Under the pieces are notes generated by a model that was not told the origin of the DNA, searched no databases, and saw nothing but the letters and a program-made list of their open reading frames with translations. Of a DNA stretch of 64,000 nt, positions 21,308-38,215 are shown piece by piece (the first letter of the stretch is position 1; every line of letters starts with the position of its first letter). Where the stretch lies: contig SADC01000318.1 of the NCBI GenBank assembly GCA_004194705.1, forward strand, positions 434,001 through 498,000, read 5' to 3'. Source of the stretch: Ditylenchus dipsaci (lineage: Eukaryota > Nematoda > Chromadorea > Rhabditida > Anguinidae). The translations under genes and the position numbers were made by a program.

Positions 21308-21550
21308 ATGGCTTTAAAGGAGCGTGCACAAGCTAATAAGAAGTGGTGCCGGGAATTCAAATTTTTCCTAATCATTGAACTTCTGTACGGATTCTTCAAC
21401 TTGGTTTCTAAAAAAACCATACCTAAAATTAAATTTTAGGCCTTGTTTTGAAAGAAACGAATTTGAAAAATCCGTACAGAAGTTCAATGATTGGGAAATT
21501 TTTTGAATTCCGGGCACCACCTCTTATTAGCGTGGGCATGCCTCTTCAAC
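21308..21550. mobile_element. Palindromic MITE of the AAAGGGGCATG series
   Basis: Outer words TTTAAAGGAGCGTGCAC and complement-like GTGGGCATGCCTCTTCAA; inner inverted pair TTGAACTTCTGTACGGATT, ACCAAG. The inner pair recurs at 56880-57040 and 63470-63560. Lies just upstream of panC. Confidence 0.65.
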
Positions 21551-23400
21551 AGAAACTTTAAATCTTGTCTCTACGAAATTTTGGCAAACGTTGAACCCTC
21601 CGTTGACCCCTCAACACTTTTTACCCACCGATTTTCATACGTCAAATTTTCATAAACCACTCCGAAAAACTGCCTATTTTTGTTGTAGAGCCCAAAAAGT
21701 TGCCTTAGGGTCATAAATAAATAAGAAATTATTGACATTTTTTGAATTTTAAGAAATTATTGATCCTAAATTTTGAAGTCGACTATCGGCGGACCCTTGT
21801 TAGCATATGGCCATTCGCTTAAATTTAGTCAAGTAATTTAATGCAAAAGTCAAAAATTGTAGAAATAGCAAGACACTATACAAATTTTGATAACTATTTG
21901 TTGCTGTTTTACTTTTCTGATCGAAAAAAACTGGTTTTATTTTCCTTTTTATTATCCTCTAAAGCACCCGCCCCACATCACAAGATTATTTGGTTATTGG
22001 GTATTTTAATTACTTTGAATTGCCTTACTAGACATGTCTGTGATTTGTAAAGTTGTGGTAGAAAATGAAGAATTTTCTCTTTATCCTCTAACATCCTTCA
22101 CCCAGGGAACTAAATTTGAGCACAAGTCCTTATAAAATAGTGCTAATTTGGTGCTAATAAAGCATTTCGAGAAGCACTAATTAATGTAGGCACTAATTTA
22201 GTGCCATTGGCACTAATACAGTGCTAAACACGGTTATAGTGCTGAATCACGTCTTTTATTATAAAGAAATTTCTAAATCTGACACGGTTGATTTGCATAC
22301 AAAAACTTTCTCCGAATCCAAGACTCTACGAAAATTCCAATTTCCTCGCAAGACAACAAACATTCAAATTCTACATGAATGAGGTACATTCTAGGCAGTT
22401 AGGTGCACCTGGATAGTTGATGCATTATCAAGAAGCTTGGGGTACGATGCCTGTGAAAGGCCAGGTTGAATAAGCTAAAGAACGCATATGAGCATATACA
22501 AAACAGATCACTTTCATCCATTTAACCCTCAAATGCCCACCCAGGGTCAATTTGACACTGTCAAAATTTATCAGCATATATTTTCAAAATTTGTAAAACA
22601 TTACGCTCTGGTTTTGTTATTTCCTCGTCGCAATACTCTTAAAGGGGCATACCAGCGCGTTATACTGCAATTAAGGCGAGACCAGCAATTTATTTCTCTC
22701 ATGACAATTTTCTAAGGTCATAAATATCAGAATTGACATGATACGAGTGAAAACAAAGACGATTTTTGAAAACTTGCTGGTCCCCGCCTTAATTCGCGGT
22801 GTAACGCGCTGGTATGCCCCTTTAATGGCTATTATGGTTAAATTTTAATTTTTTTAATTGTGAACAAAAAATCTTGACACATTTGTAGTTAATGTATCCT
22901 GATCACCCAGCGTCATTTTGACCCTGCAGGAGTATTGAGCGAGGCTTAAGCCGATTTTATCAGTGACAATGGTAGCAACACTTTGCTACTAGCTTCATAA
23001 ATTCTTTCAATGCATTAAGAAATTGATAACCAAATTTCACCTTCATCCTAGCCTTTTTTTCGGCTTGACTGGTACTGGACTTTTCTTTCCAATTACGGTT
23101 ATGAAGTGGTGTGTGTGGAATTGGCCGATATATACAGCCACATGGTCCAAAAATGACTGCTAGGTCTAGAGCATAGCCTGAAGCATTGTGTTTCATTCCA
23201 TTCTGTCCGCGCAACTGGCCTTAAGTGAGCCTTTGAATAGAGTTGGCAGATGCGGAGGTTGTTTTTGCAAAAAAATGAATCTTTCTTATTTTCAGATTTT
23301 TTTTATTTTCGAGCATGTTATCCAACATATGAAAGCTCAGGATCTGGGCTACACGATGGTATAAAAATTCCATAGTTTAGTTTAAAGAACATTTTTTTTC
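21551..23400. other. Non-coding interval with one clear MITE
   Basis: 22638-22826 is a palindromic element (TTAAAGGGGCATACCAGCGC / complement) of the AAAGGGGCATG series. 22110-22220 repeats GTGCTAA words. A possible real segment at 22960-23214 (minus) lacks splice signals I can trust. Nothing else is supported. Confidence 0.5.
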
Positions 23401-23403
23401 TTT

Positions 23404-24735
23404 TTTTTTTTTTTTCCGTCGGGATCCCGATCCGCCCGAGCCGATTTCGGGCCAAAATCCCGTCCCGAAATCCCGCCCGATCATTTCTAAAAATCCCGAT
23501 CCCGATCCCGAAATTCGGTGAATCCGAGCGACAATTTCAGGCCTTTTTGTTCGAAAAACCACCAATTTCCACTTTTTCACTTTAAAAATTTCATCCAAAT
23601 TAAAAATTTTATAATTTTTTCTTTTATATGATTTTTGCGGAATTTCGGGTTGTTTTTATTTGATTAATTTTTCTAAAGTAGCCATATAGAGTTTCACCAT
23701 TAATAATATGGACGAGCATTTCTCGGTATTTGTCCAATGGTATTGTTTTGATAAAAATATGGGCAACGAGAGACAGCGCCATTTCAGATTGCGCCATTTC
23801 AAATTGCGCCATATTCAACTTGCGCCACTGCATATTGCGCCAAAATCAAATTGCGCCATTATAAAGCTTCCAATTGTTGGCCATCTCTCAGAAATTGGTC
23901 ATTGAAGGACATGAAAACATGTTGAAAGCACAAGATCCATTAAATAAGTTCAATAGACGCATTCAATCACAATTTTGTGAAAAAATATTTCGAAAAAATA
24001 AGCTTGGGGACCAAGGCAAATGACTGAGGAGTACACTTGCTTGAGTGGCTATGCACACCAAACTCTACTCTTCCTAAAGTCACCTTTAATACCGAATTAG
24101 AACAGATTTTGTTAAAATTTAGTCTGCAAAATGCATTTGCCTATTTGTGATTACACTAAATAAAGGCGCAATTTGCAGTGGCGCAATTTGAATATGGCGC
24201 AGTTCGCAGTGGCGCAATCTGCATTGGCGCAATTTGAATATGGCGCAATCTGAAATTGCGCTGTCTCTCGCTGTCCAGAAATATACCTGGATCTGTAGTT
24301 CCTAACAAGCTATCAACTGATCCACTCTGGTTAAATAAATTATTTTTTAATAACAACTAAATGTTTTCAAGTCATAATATGTTAATCGAATAGCATGTAA
24401 AAAAATGAAGCGATAAATGATGATCTAAAATAATTATGATCAGAAAAATCACTAAAAAATATTAGATCGTATTATTCACAGGTAAATTATTATTAAAATA
24501 AAGTAAACTATCAGTAGCAAACCATTTGAGTCGTTAAAAATAACCAAAATTTGAAAAATTTAGCACAAAGATGCGAATTTTTTCTGAGTTTACGTTATTT
24601 TTAAAATCCCGAAATTTTTCGGGATCCCGACGGGATCCCGAACTTTATTTTCCAAAATCCCGATCCCGATCCCGAATTTTTTTCGGCCGAAAATCCCGTC
24701 CCGAAATCCCGCCCGAAGGCCTTTTCTGTCTCTAC
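23404..24735. repeat. CCCGATCCCGATC arrays flanking a GCGCAATTTG inverted-array element
   Basis: 23417-23560 and 24605-24720 are direct copies of a CCCGATCC-rich segment (shared AATCCCGTCCCGAAATCCCG). Between them, 23766-24276, the arms carry arrays of GCGCCATTTCAAATT (plus sense, 23777-23860) and its complement TGGCGCAATTTGAATA (24165-24270), with end words GAGACAGCGC and GCGCTGTCTC. No protein. Confidence 0.65.
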
Positions 24736-27010
24736 TTTCTAACAACTCCAGATTCTCAAGAAGCGATAATGAGCATGCCACAAACATTCTCCCTGAAGAA
24801 GACTCGAGAAAAGATTTAATTCAACATATTACTGAGACCTAATTAATCAATTTCCTTTGATTCAAAATGAGCAAATATCACGTTGGATACAAATACTTCA
24901 CACACGTTAGATACTTCACACGACACAACACAAACAACGAAAATATAAATTTTAAGCTTTTTTAAAGAACTTTTCGCCTTAGAAAAATATTTTGGCGCCT
25001 TCCTTACATTGTTTTACAAAAGTACTTTTCCTTTCCTTTTTTATTACTCATCTTTGGGCTGTTTTGCTTTTCGTCTGGCTTTTTCTACCTATTAAAATGA
25101 TCTGTGCGCCCCTTATTTTCAAACAATTTAGTGCTTTTAGCTTCATTTAAATGTCATTGATTAGCTTTTTTATTCGTAAGCAGTTTTAATCTTTAAGCTC
25201 TTGTGGCTGTGAAATCCGCAATGATAACCTTGTTAGATAGCCAAGAGCCTGAGGATCATTTTGACACTGAAGTTGTGAATAAAGGGAATCAAAAAGAGAG
25301 ATAAAAAAAGGTTTGCACCCAATGGGATTCGAACCTGAGAGTTCGAAATATTCAATTGCAATAAATGTGTAATAAATGGGCGCTTGAATGCGAAAAATTG
25401 TTAAACGGTAAAAAAAATTCCTTTAAAATAATAAAAATTTCAATTTCCTGCAAGTCAACCCGTGCCGGAGCTTTTTAGGCCCGGCCCGCCGCAAGGTTCG
25501 CCCGGGCCCAGCCCTGGTCTGCTATACAAATTCTCGTTTTATCGCTAGGAACATGTCTACAAAAAATCGAAATAAAGGCGCAAAACACACATACACACAT
25601 TTGGTTATCTCACAATCATTATCAAAAATAATCAATATTGATAAGTTTGTACCGTAGAACATTTCAACACGCTGCTTTTTATTTTTTCAAATATCAAATA
25701 CATTAGGGTATGGGTATTGGGCAAACCTTTTTACTGCGGTAAAAAATAATTTTTTTGTACCCCCTACATAACGTGCCACTGAAGTCGGAGTACGGAGTAT
25801 GACTGGGGATGACGGGTTAAGTTCTAGAGAATGTACTGTATATCAATGTAAAGATATTTTACTTATTTAAAGATATTCTACCCTAAATTCCATAGATAAC
25901 CGCGGTTATCTATGGGGTGCGGTTTATCTATGGGTGCAACTAAAGAAGAAGCATAGGTCACAGGTTCGAATATAACTTTGTGCACACCCCATTTTTTATC
26001 TTTTTTAATTCACAAGTTTGGTGTTAAAATTATCTTTAGGCCCTTGGCTATCTAACATGATTATTGCTGCAGGGTTTCACAGCATCTGGAGCTGATTTAC
26101 AGACTGAAACCTGCTGAAATGAGCAAAATCGATTGTTTTTGGGTTTTTCTTTGACTGGTTGAATTGGTTTTATCTGATTTTTTGCTTTAACTCACACTTT
26201 TCATACACTAAAATGTAGCCAAGATTCCAGGCTTTCATTTCAAATATCATACACGGAAAAAGGTAGAATTGAATTAAGGCTAAAATTTAAAAAACGTTCA
26301 ACGATGCCCAATGCCCTGAACTTTTCGGTGTTATTTTGGGACTGACGTTTTTTTTGAATTCAAATTTACATGATGATATACAACCTTATACTCAAAATGT
26401 AGCTCTACTTCGTGGCATTCTTTCGATTATACCGTATTTTCTCTATTAAACGGGCCGGCCCGTTTATTTTTCAACCCCTCGAAAATCGGAAAATTTTGAG
26501 GTTGATCTCAAAATCTTTGGGTGCTCGACCAAAATTTAAAAAGTGGAATCGGTAGATGTCGTGGGAGTAAAGAAAATGCGATAAACAGATTTGTAAGATA
26601 TTTACTCTGGGCTGAGATATAAGTCCTCAAAGTCGAGGAGGCCCGTTATTAGAGAGGGCCCGTTTAATAGAGAAAATACGGTAGGATTGTATATAATGAT
26701 TCAATAAAAATTACAAAAAAACGTCAGTTCCAAAATAATACCGAAAAGTTAGGAGATGGCATGAGATTGTGCATTTTGAACGTTTTTTTCAATTTTAGCC
26801 TCAACTAAATCTTAACCTTGTCCGTGGATCATAGATGAAATGAAAGCCTGGAATTTTGGCTACAATATAGTGCATAAAACAAGTGACTTGAAGAAAAAAG
26901 TCAGATAAAACGGAAATGAACCAGTCAAAGAAAAAACCCAAACACAATCGATTTTGCACATTTCAGCAAGGGTGCGGTCTGAAGGGTGCGGGTTAAACGC
27001 GGGAATTTAG
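24736..27010. repeat. SINE-like repeats and a nested TACCGTAT MITE
   Basis: 25200-25340 (inverted; TGGGATTCGAACC) and 25950-26330 belong to the SINE-like family with a B-box. 26330-26960 returns inverted copies, so 25990-26960 folds back on itself (shared ACTGACGTTTTTT and complement). At its centre 26430-26683 is a MITE with ends TACCGTATTTTCTCTATTAA. 25865-25935 contains CCATAGATAACCGCGGTTAT, a short perfect palindrome. Confidence 0.6.
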
Positions 27011-29744
27011 GGTACTTATTTTTCGTGGGTAATACTTAAATCTAGTACCAAAATACTTATTTCTAGTACCAAAATACTTATTTCTAGTACCAAAATACTT
27101 TTTTCTAGTACCAAAATTTAACATGCAGAGAAAAACTCTTTGTAAAGTTAGAGATTTTTTCCTTGACACATGAACGTGTAGCCCTGAATCTCAGCCTTCT
27201 AACTAGACTTTAATTTCCTGTAAAGGATTACAAAGATATGAAGATTTTGAGCTTTGTATGAAGTAACTTTTCGACCAAGTTCTATTTAGACCCCTAAATA
27301 TCCAACTTTTTAAATTTTTTACTGAAAAAAAGATACCTTGTTGAGTAGCTGAGATTCAGGGCTATACGATAGTCGAAAAAATTTCAAAAGTGTACCTACA
27401 AAGTGAGGATAAAAAGAGAAAAGTTCAAAAAATGAAAATTTTGGCATTAGAATTAAGGAGGAGTGTATCTCTTGTCCGTATCTGGTCCCGCATGGAAATC
27501 GTTTAAATTTAAATTAAACCACTTTCTAAGCTTGCTGGTTCGAATCCCCATGGTTTTGAACTTTATTTTTTTCACATGTGATTTGACCTTTACAAAAATA
27601 ATTGTCGGGGTCTTGCGAACTGAGCTAGATTATCAGGCATGATTCCACAAGCATAATAGCTAAGCTAAAGTTAAAACCAAGAATAGAAATTTGACTTTCG
27701 TCCGAAAATCGGTAATTTGACGCTAGTAGCGAATACCCCCCCCCCCCAACGATTTTCACTTTTTTTACTTTAGTAAAAAGTACCCAAATATATGTCCCAG
27801 GCCCCGGAAAATGTGCGCAAACTCTTCATTAGTCATAACTTCCGTACGCTGGCCTACCCCCAAGCCTAAGGGCTAAGCCTAAACTTGTTGTTTGCAGGGG
27901 TAGTTACAGCGATTTTAAAGGTCGGATGCTTGGGGGGGGGGTATTCGCTACTAGCGCCGGTAATTTTTATAAATCAAGTTATCCAAGCTACCCGATTCCT
28001 GAAGTAATTTTTGACGTACTGTCTATTTCTATTTGATGAGGAATTTGGTGCTTATCACGTTTACCCACCCCCCCCCATCCCAAATTTTTGAAAGTTGACC
28101 CAAAAACACGTCCTAAACTTTTTTTTCTGCTTCATACGATACAAGAAACATTTCTAAACAGTTTCTTATTCAAAATTTCCAAAAATTTTGATTTCCAATT
28201 CATGAAAGCCAAGTTGCTCTTTTTTAGGGTGTTTTAGGGTCATTTCTGATTAAATTTCGGTCAAATATGGAGAAAAGTAATAAGTTTTGAATGTGTTCAA
28301 CCTTGTAGGTGCCTACCGCATATAGAAACTATGATATGCACATGTATAGTTGAAAAATAGTGCCGTTTGGCGTATTACCACCATTTGACTTGGTCCCCTC
28401 GTGTGTATTTTAGGCTTACGCAAGGGTAGGCCAGCGTATGTTAGGACGGACTCAAACATGTTTTTTTTTACTTTTTCAACTTCAATAAACATTTTCGAGT
28501 CCGTCTTAACATACGTTAGCCTACCCTTGCCTAAGTATAAGCCTTAAAATGTAAAATATTCGAAAAATGATTCTAAAGTACCCTAAAAAGACTTTCTGGG
28601 CTTCATGAGTTGAAGTCAAATTTTTTTGAATATCAAATTTATTTTTTAATCAGAAACTGTTTAGAAATGTTTCTTGCATCGTATTAAGCAGGAAAAAAAG
28701 CTTAGGACGTATTTTGGGTCACTTTTCAGAAATCGGGGGTGAGGGGGCTGGGGTTTAAACGGGATAAGTACCAGGAATTTTTCATGAGGTACCTTGCGTA
28801 TTTCTGACTCTAGAAAATGGCTATCACTCTTTAAAAAGTTATAAAATAGGCCGATAGATAAAATAGACATAAACCGAAATGTATGGTTTCTGGCTGATTT
28901 CGCAAATTTAAGACAGTTGTTGACTACAAAAGCAATCGCGGAAATCTTTCCAATCGATTCGTCGATATTTTTCAGCATGAATTCAGCTCAATCACTGAAA
29001 AACTGCCAAGAAACTAAGTCTACACCCAGATGGATTCGAACCAGCAAGCTCAAAAAGTGGTTTTATTTGAATTTAAACGATTTCTATGCGGGACCAGATA
29101 CGGACAAGAGATACACTCCTCCTTAAATCTGAGCGATTAAGCCCATCGGACCCGAAATATGATCCGCTCAATCGATTTTTCTTAAAAAGTTTACTTCCCC
29201 TTTAGTAAACCCGAAAAACCAATCATTTTGGTCTTTTGGCCATTCCGGAAAGGGTCCTGAGCCATCTGGTTTTTGCCCACCCTGAATTTTACACAAAGAA
29301 ATTTAAAAATTGTGGATTTCGTGTCGAGAATCAAATCTGTGACAGAAAAGAGGAAATCTGTGACAGAAAAAAGTGAATCTGTGACAAAAAAGTGAATCTG
29401 TGACAGAAAAAAATTGAATCTGTGACAAATCAAATCTGTGACAGAAAAAAGTGAATCTGTGACAGAAAAAGTTTTGCCCTTTTCTGGAAGAAAAAGCAGC
29501 AAAAAAACGAATCTTTGAATTCACGCCAAAGACAAAAATTGGCCTGGAGTGCCTCTGCCCCGAAATCAGTCTGATAGGTGTCTAACAACGAAAACTTGCA
29601 ACTTAGCTTCGACAAATTAGCTTGGCATTTTGTATTGGACAGTTTTATTTCTTTCATTTCACGTATTTCTTGCATCATTTTGACATACTTTTATTGTATT
29701 TTTTTACAATGCAGTCAAACCTAGACAGGAATCACCCCTATAAT
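27011..29744. repeat. Inverted-repeat mosaic with short sentence arrays
   Basis: 27030-27120: four copies of ACTTATTTCTAGTACCAAAAT. 27475-27560 and 28985-29125: a tRNA-derived SINE-like repeat in opposite orientation (GGTTCGAATCCC; GTATCTGGTCCCGCATGGAA). Between them, nested inverted pairs at 27690/27965 (CGCTAGTAGCGAATACCCCC), 28060/28760 (CGTCCTAA..) and 28405/28545 (GGCTTACGCAAGGGTAGGC). 29325-29475: array of ATCTGTGACAGAAAAAA. The SINE-like DNA overlaps every ORF of note here. Confidence 0.6.
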
Positions 29745-31535
29745 CCAATACCGTATTTCTTCTAAGCCCGGGGCTTCTATTTTATGGATGCCCTCCAGGG
29801 GATGGGGGGGCTTGTATTAGAGGGGGGGGGGGCGCTTTTATTTTTTGAACTCGTCGCGCCGAAGGCGCGGAAAAAATTTCGAGTCAAACTTTTTTTTACG
29901 CCATCCTGTGATCGCTTCTAATTTTCTATATAACATTGTTGAAACAGCGTTTAAACATCAAAAGCACTTATTCTATATTCATAGTTCACCCACTGTTTCT
30001 CTGAGGCGTTCTACCTGAATTTATTTTGGGCGTATTGGAATTTCGCAGCAAATCATCTTAATTTTTCAGCAAATTTTGTTTCACCTTTTCTATTAGTTTA
30101 CATATACTTTTTCTGAAAGTATTAACACCATTGTGTAGCTAAAGTGTCATTTAGTGTAATAACTTTGCAGAATGTCTGAGAATAGCCTCTGGATTGCCAA
30201 GGCCAAACCACAGGGGGACCAAGCGAAAATTGTGTTTTTCACATTATATATCAAATAAAGGCTGTAAGTGAATTGCAGCGGTAAAACTGTGAATTTCAAC
30301 GGTAAATTAATTTTTTTCAACGGTATTTTCAAATTTGCCATAAAACAATGAAATTCAACGGTAAATTTGTGAAATTCAGCGGCAAATTTATCGTAAAGTC
30401 AACTTCACAGTCCGTTGCCTTATTTGTGTATCAATGTTTGTGAATCGTTCAGGCAGAAACAACTTTAGCACTATTTTAGATGCAATCTCAAGTCGATCAA
30501 AGGAAGAGGCGAGGAGCGGCGCGCGAATGGACGACTGTGAAGGAGTGCTCTAGTAAGGAAGACGCAGATGTGTGAATGGCTGAGAATGGAGGATCCTGGA
30601 TAATTTTTTGTTTTAACCCCTAGCCCCTTTTCAGACCCTAGAAAGAGTCTGACAATTTGTTGTCTGGTTTAAATATTTCTCTTTGTTATTGTTGTTTCTG
30701 AATAAAGGCAGTGTTGTGAGACAGGAATGTGTATTTTGCTAGCTGGTGATTAATATAAGGATTTCATCTGAAACAAAATTTATGCTTTGCGCCAACTATT
30801 TACCCTTGGGGTCATTTCTATGAGGCAACGGACTGTGAAGTTGACTTTACGATAAATTTACCGCTGAATTTCACAAATTTACCGTTGAATTTCATTGTTT
30901 TATGGCAAATTTAAAAATACCGTTGAAAAAAAATTAATTTACCGTTGAAATTCACAGTTTTACCGCTGCAATTCAATTTGAGCCTCAAATAAATTACTAT
31001 GAAAAATTGAGTTGTTCTGCGTTCACAGAATTCGGAATTTGTCCTAGACAAAAAGTTATGGCCTATTAAAAGTGTTCGAATTTCTCGACTCACCCTGTAC
31101 TTTTCGAAAAAAGGGTTAGAAAATCAAAAAGAAAAGAGCGAGACAAAAATTGCTGCGAAATTAAGATAATTATCTGCGAAATATCGTTATGCCTTTTTTT
31201 ATCTGACCTATGCTGCCAACTTATTTCTTGTTCCTTAAACGTAAACCGAACTCACTACTACTCACTAATAGAAAAGTTGAAACAAAATTTGCTGAAAAAT
31301 TAAGATTTTCCAAATAAATTCCAATACGCCCAAAATAAATTTAGCTAGAACGCCTCCGAGAGAAACAGTGGGTAAACTATGAATATAGAATCAGTGCTTC
31401 TGATGTTTAAACGCTTTTTCAGCAATGTTATGTGGAAAATTAGAAGCGATCAGAGGATGGCGTAAAAAAATTATGACTCAAAACTTTTTTCCGCGCCTTC
31501 GGCGCGGCGAGTCCCAAAATAAAAGCGTGGTGGCT
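29745..31535. mobile_element. TACCGTATTTCTTCTAAG palindrome with a nested palindromic array
   Basis: Outer arms 29750-30095 and 31275-31525 are inverted (GCGCCGAAGGCGCGG against CCGCGCCTTCGGCGC; ACAGTGGGT against ACCCACTGT). A second element, 30262-30985, is nested: its arms are arrays of AAATTTACCGTTGAATTTCA and the complement, meeting at AGGCAACGGACTGTGAAG. The unique core 30430-30830 has no recognisable product. Confidence 0.65.
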
Positions 31536-31551
31536 CACGGACATTGTCCAT

Positions 31552-31760
31552 ACGGTCAACCCCCGCTATAGTGACACCTCGCTATAGGAACACCCTCGCT
31601 ATAGTGACACCTCGCAGACTATTTGGTTGGTTTTGTCTAAAACGCCTTAGAGTAGACCCTCGCTATAGTGACACCCCGCTATAGTGACACCCTCGCTATA
31701 GTGACACCTCAGGCCGGTCCCAACAAATAAAATACCCTCGACATAGTGACACATATCAAG
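31552..31760. mobile_element. Pogo-like MITE, inner word CTATAGTGACAC
   Basis: CGGTCAACCCCCGCTATAG starts the left end, and the CTATAGTGACACC word recurs in the same sense seven times; the right end (ATAGTGACACATATCAAG) is degenerate. The end word fits the CAGTCRAC series but the inverted partner is weak, so this is a decayed copy. Confidence 0.5.
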
Positions 31761-32194
31761 TTTTCTTTATTAAATTTGCGATTTTAGGTGAAATTTCTTC
31801 TACGAATAAATTTTAAGCTCTCCGTAAATTTCTTCCATATTAATTACGTGGTTTTTTATTTGTTTTCGTTGCCAATATTCAACCCAATGATGTATATAAT
31901 GCCGAAGAACTGTAGTACAGTTCAAAACTTTCGCACATCACGAACTTTCGTGATTAATTTTAGCAATTATAGTGCAATTTCTCGGCATTATTGACATGAC
32001 AGATTTAATCAAATTTATTTATTTCGGTTTTCTCTCAGGAAACACTATTATTTCGCTATCTAAGCCCGCAACCCTCAATTTAAAGCCTGGAAAACTGTGT
32101 ACGTTAATTCCAGAATTGCGAGTCTGAATGGCGAATTCACAGTGTTTCATTGACTAACCTTCGACCAACAAAATCTACATGTTTTGGTTGCAGT
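31761..32194. other. Non-coding, nothing recognised
   Basis: AT-rich sequence without splice-bounded frames or clear inverted repeats. Confidence 0.4.
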
Positions 32195-33050
32195 TCAGAA
32201 TCCCCCCCCCCCCACGGGGACTGATCAGGTGGAGGAGATAACTTCATATCCGTGTTTCTCGACCCCGATTTCATGAGAAAGCCGGCTGTTTTTTTGATTC
32301 TGAGAAAAAAAAATTTTTTCGAACCACAGGGGGGGTATCATGGTTTTTTAGTCAAATTTGAAAAATTTAACTTGGCGCCTTTTGAATTTAAAAGGGAATA
32401 AGGGCTGTATTCGGAGGGGAAGGGAACAGTGTTTTCGAAACTCACACTCACACTTTTGCCTCACACTAACTTCACATACATTTTTTTCATATTTTTTGTT
32501 TTCGTATATCAGAAATTTTTGCACCATTTTGTAGCTAAGATATTTCTCTATCGATTGAATGGTCAAACATTTCAGTTCAAAAAAATTTCGACAAAATCAC
32601 ACCAAGTGTGAGGTAAAAAACCAAGTGTGAGCCTCACACTTGGTTTTTACCTCACACTTGGTGTGATTTTGTCGAAATTTTTTTGAACTGAAATGTTTGA
32701 CCATTCAATCGATAGAGAAATATCTTAGCTACAAAATGGTGCGAAAATTTCTGATATACGAAACAAAAAATATGAAAAAAATGTATGTGAAGTTAGTGTG
32801 AGGCAAAAGTGTGAGTGTGAGTTTCGAAAACACTGGAAGGGAATAAAAGGGGCCACTTTTATGGCAGAACATTATAAATTTGAATATCTATATTCTTCGA
32901 CTGCCTCACCATGTTTTTCAACGGGCCGTGGCAAAAAAAGACTCTATATGCATTTTATGGTCAAGAGTACTTCTCGGAATCATGTCTAAGGTAAGTGTGT
33001 GCGCGCATCTCTAACTCTCAAGCCCCCTGCGCCCCCGAAGGGGTTGACTG
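32195..33050. mobile_element. GC-block palindromic element carrying a nested CTCACACT palindrome
   Basis: Left end GGACTGATCAGGTGGAGG and TTTCATGAGAAAGCC as in the copy at 15281. At 32427-32836 a perfect-looking inverted repeat interrupts it: CAGTGTTTTCGAAACTCACA and complement, centre made of CACACTTGG words. The right part runs to GCGCGCATCTC..AGCCCCC just before the asparaginyl-tRNA synthetase gene. Confidence 0.7.
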
Positions 33051-33106
33051 TAGTATCATTGCAGAAATATTATCGCTTCTAAAGATAGAATTTCCAGCTC
33101 TGCAAA

Positions 33107-36822
<3,716 letters not shown>

Positions 36823-37059
36823 GATGAAATGAGAGAAACAAATTTAAAAATTTGTGTTGTTCTGTTGATTTGGGTTGAATAAAATTCGGTTGTTGTGTAC
36901 TTTGTGCGCCTTGCCTTCATTTAAAGAGGCATGCTCGCCGCCGATGGAATATTTTGAAAGGCGGGTACCAGGTCAATTCAAACGAGAATCATTTCAAAAT
37001 AAATTTTAATTAAGCACCCTGCGAGCAATAAGTAATCAAAACTCTTCCTTCTTTCAATA

Positions 37060-37135
37060 ACATCGGTGGCCTAGTGGGATAGCGGCGGCGAACTGCGAAA
37101 GTCGCTAGTCGGTTCGATTCCCACTAGAGGGCTCG
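37060..37135 (+). repeat. tRNA-derived SINE head (A- and B-box)
   Basis: TGGCCTAGTGGGATAGC resembles an A-box and GGTTCGATTCC is a B-box at the correct spacing. The 5' GGTGGCC does not pair with the 3' ACTAGAGGGC, so no acceptor stem forms and this is not a tRNA gene. It is followed by the GCGCGTACTCACTTACC sequence shared with the GC-block repeats. A copy in unit 2 lies at 42418-42493. Confidence 0.6.
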
Positions 37136-37194
37136 AGAGTTAGAGATGCGCGTACTCACTTACCTCAGACATGATTCCGAGCAAGACTGTTGAT

Positions 37195-38215
37195 CAAAAA
37201 TGTACAGTTGCGGACAATTGATTGGCGTCAGCACATATATTTTTCTATCTTGTTGATTTTGAACGTAAATATAAATGTTTTCGAAAAACCAAATACACGG
37301 TTTTGTAAAGCTCTTCAAGGGCTACAAAACTGTCATTACACTTTTCTAAAAAAAATAATTTTCTTGGTTTGTTTTAGGCAACTTTTAAGAGTTAACTTCT
37401 AGTCAAAATCAAAGTAAATGGAAGGAAAATGGTTGTTCGGTCGCATAAATACTGGCTTTTTTTGAAAGTTTCAATATCGAAAGTTATGAGTTAATGCACT
37501 ATTTGAAAGCTTAATAATTTTTCTTCAGAATGACATATCAGGCTTTTTTGAAAATTGCACAGGGCTGAGAAACGGATGGTTGAAGTTGAAAGAAGTAAAA
37601 AAACCTCTATTTTTGTCCCTTATTTTGCGACATTTTCACTTCTTTCAACTTCAACCATCCGTGTCTCAGCCTGTGCAATCTTCAAAAAAAAAACTTATAT
37701 GTCATTTTGTAGAAAAATTATTAAGATTTCAAATAGTGCATTAACTCATAACTTTCGATATTGAAACTTTCAAAAAAAGCCAGTATTTATGCGACCGAAC
37801 AACCATTTTCCTTCCATTTACTTTGATTTTGACTAGAAATCGACACGTTTTTATTGATGGTCATAACTTTTCTCGAAATAATCAAAAAGAAGAGTTTGAC
37901 CTACCAAATTGTAGCTAAGATTTAGGGCTTACATTGTCAAGCTATTGTTGATGTAAATTGTTATGTTTGTTATGTTATTATCCAATAAAACTTTCTGACG
38001 CCAATCAATTGTCGGGCAAAAAAATGCAATGCTCTTAAAAGTTGCCCAAAACAAACCAAGAAAATTTTTTTTTTAAAAAGTGTAATGACAGTTTTGTAGC
38101 CCTTGAAGAGCTCTACAAAACCGTGTATTTGGTTTTTCGAAACATTTATATTTACGTTCAAAATCAACAAGATAGAAAAATATATGTGCTGACGCCAATT
38201 AATTGTCCGCAACTG
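37195..38215. mobile_element. Long inverted repeat (unit 1), with partner in unit 2
   Basis: Arms 37200-37660 and about 37640-38215 are inverted copies (ACAGTTGCGGACAATTGATT; ACTGGCTTTTTTTGAAAGT; GAAACGGATGGTTGAAGTTG against their complements). The ORFs of 60-126 codons reported here come from the arms and lack family features. Unit 2 counterpart: 42555-43575. Confidence 0.7.

Noticed and set aside
23377..23598. GSGSGF-type ORF on the minus strand
   Set aside because: Translation of the CCCGATCCCGATC repeat, with no start context and a direct copy at 24.6 kb.
29325..29475. Repeat protein ORF (SVTDSLF..)
   Set aside because: It is open in several frames and both strands because the unit ATCTGTGACAGAAAAAA lacks stops. 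No splice or start context.
37060..37135. tRNA gene
   Set aside because: A- and B-boxes are present, but the acceptor stem cannot pair and no clean anticodon arm forms. The sequence continues into a dispersed repeat, so it is a SINE head.
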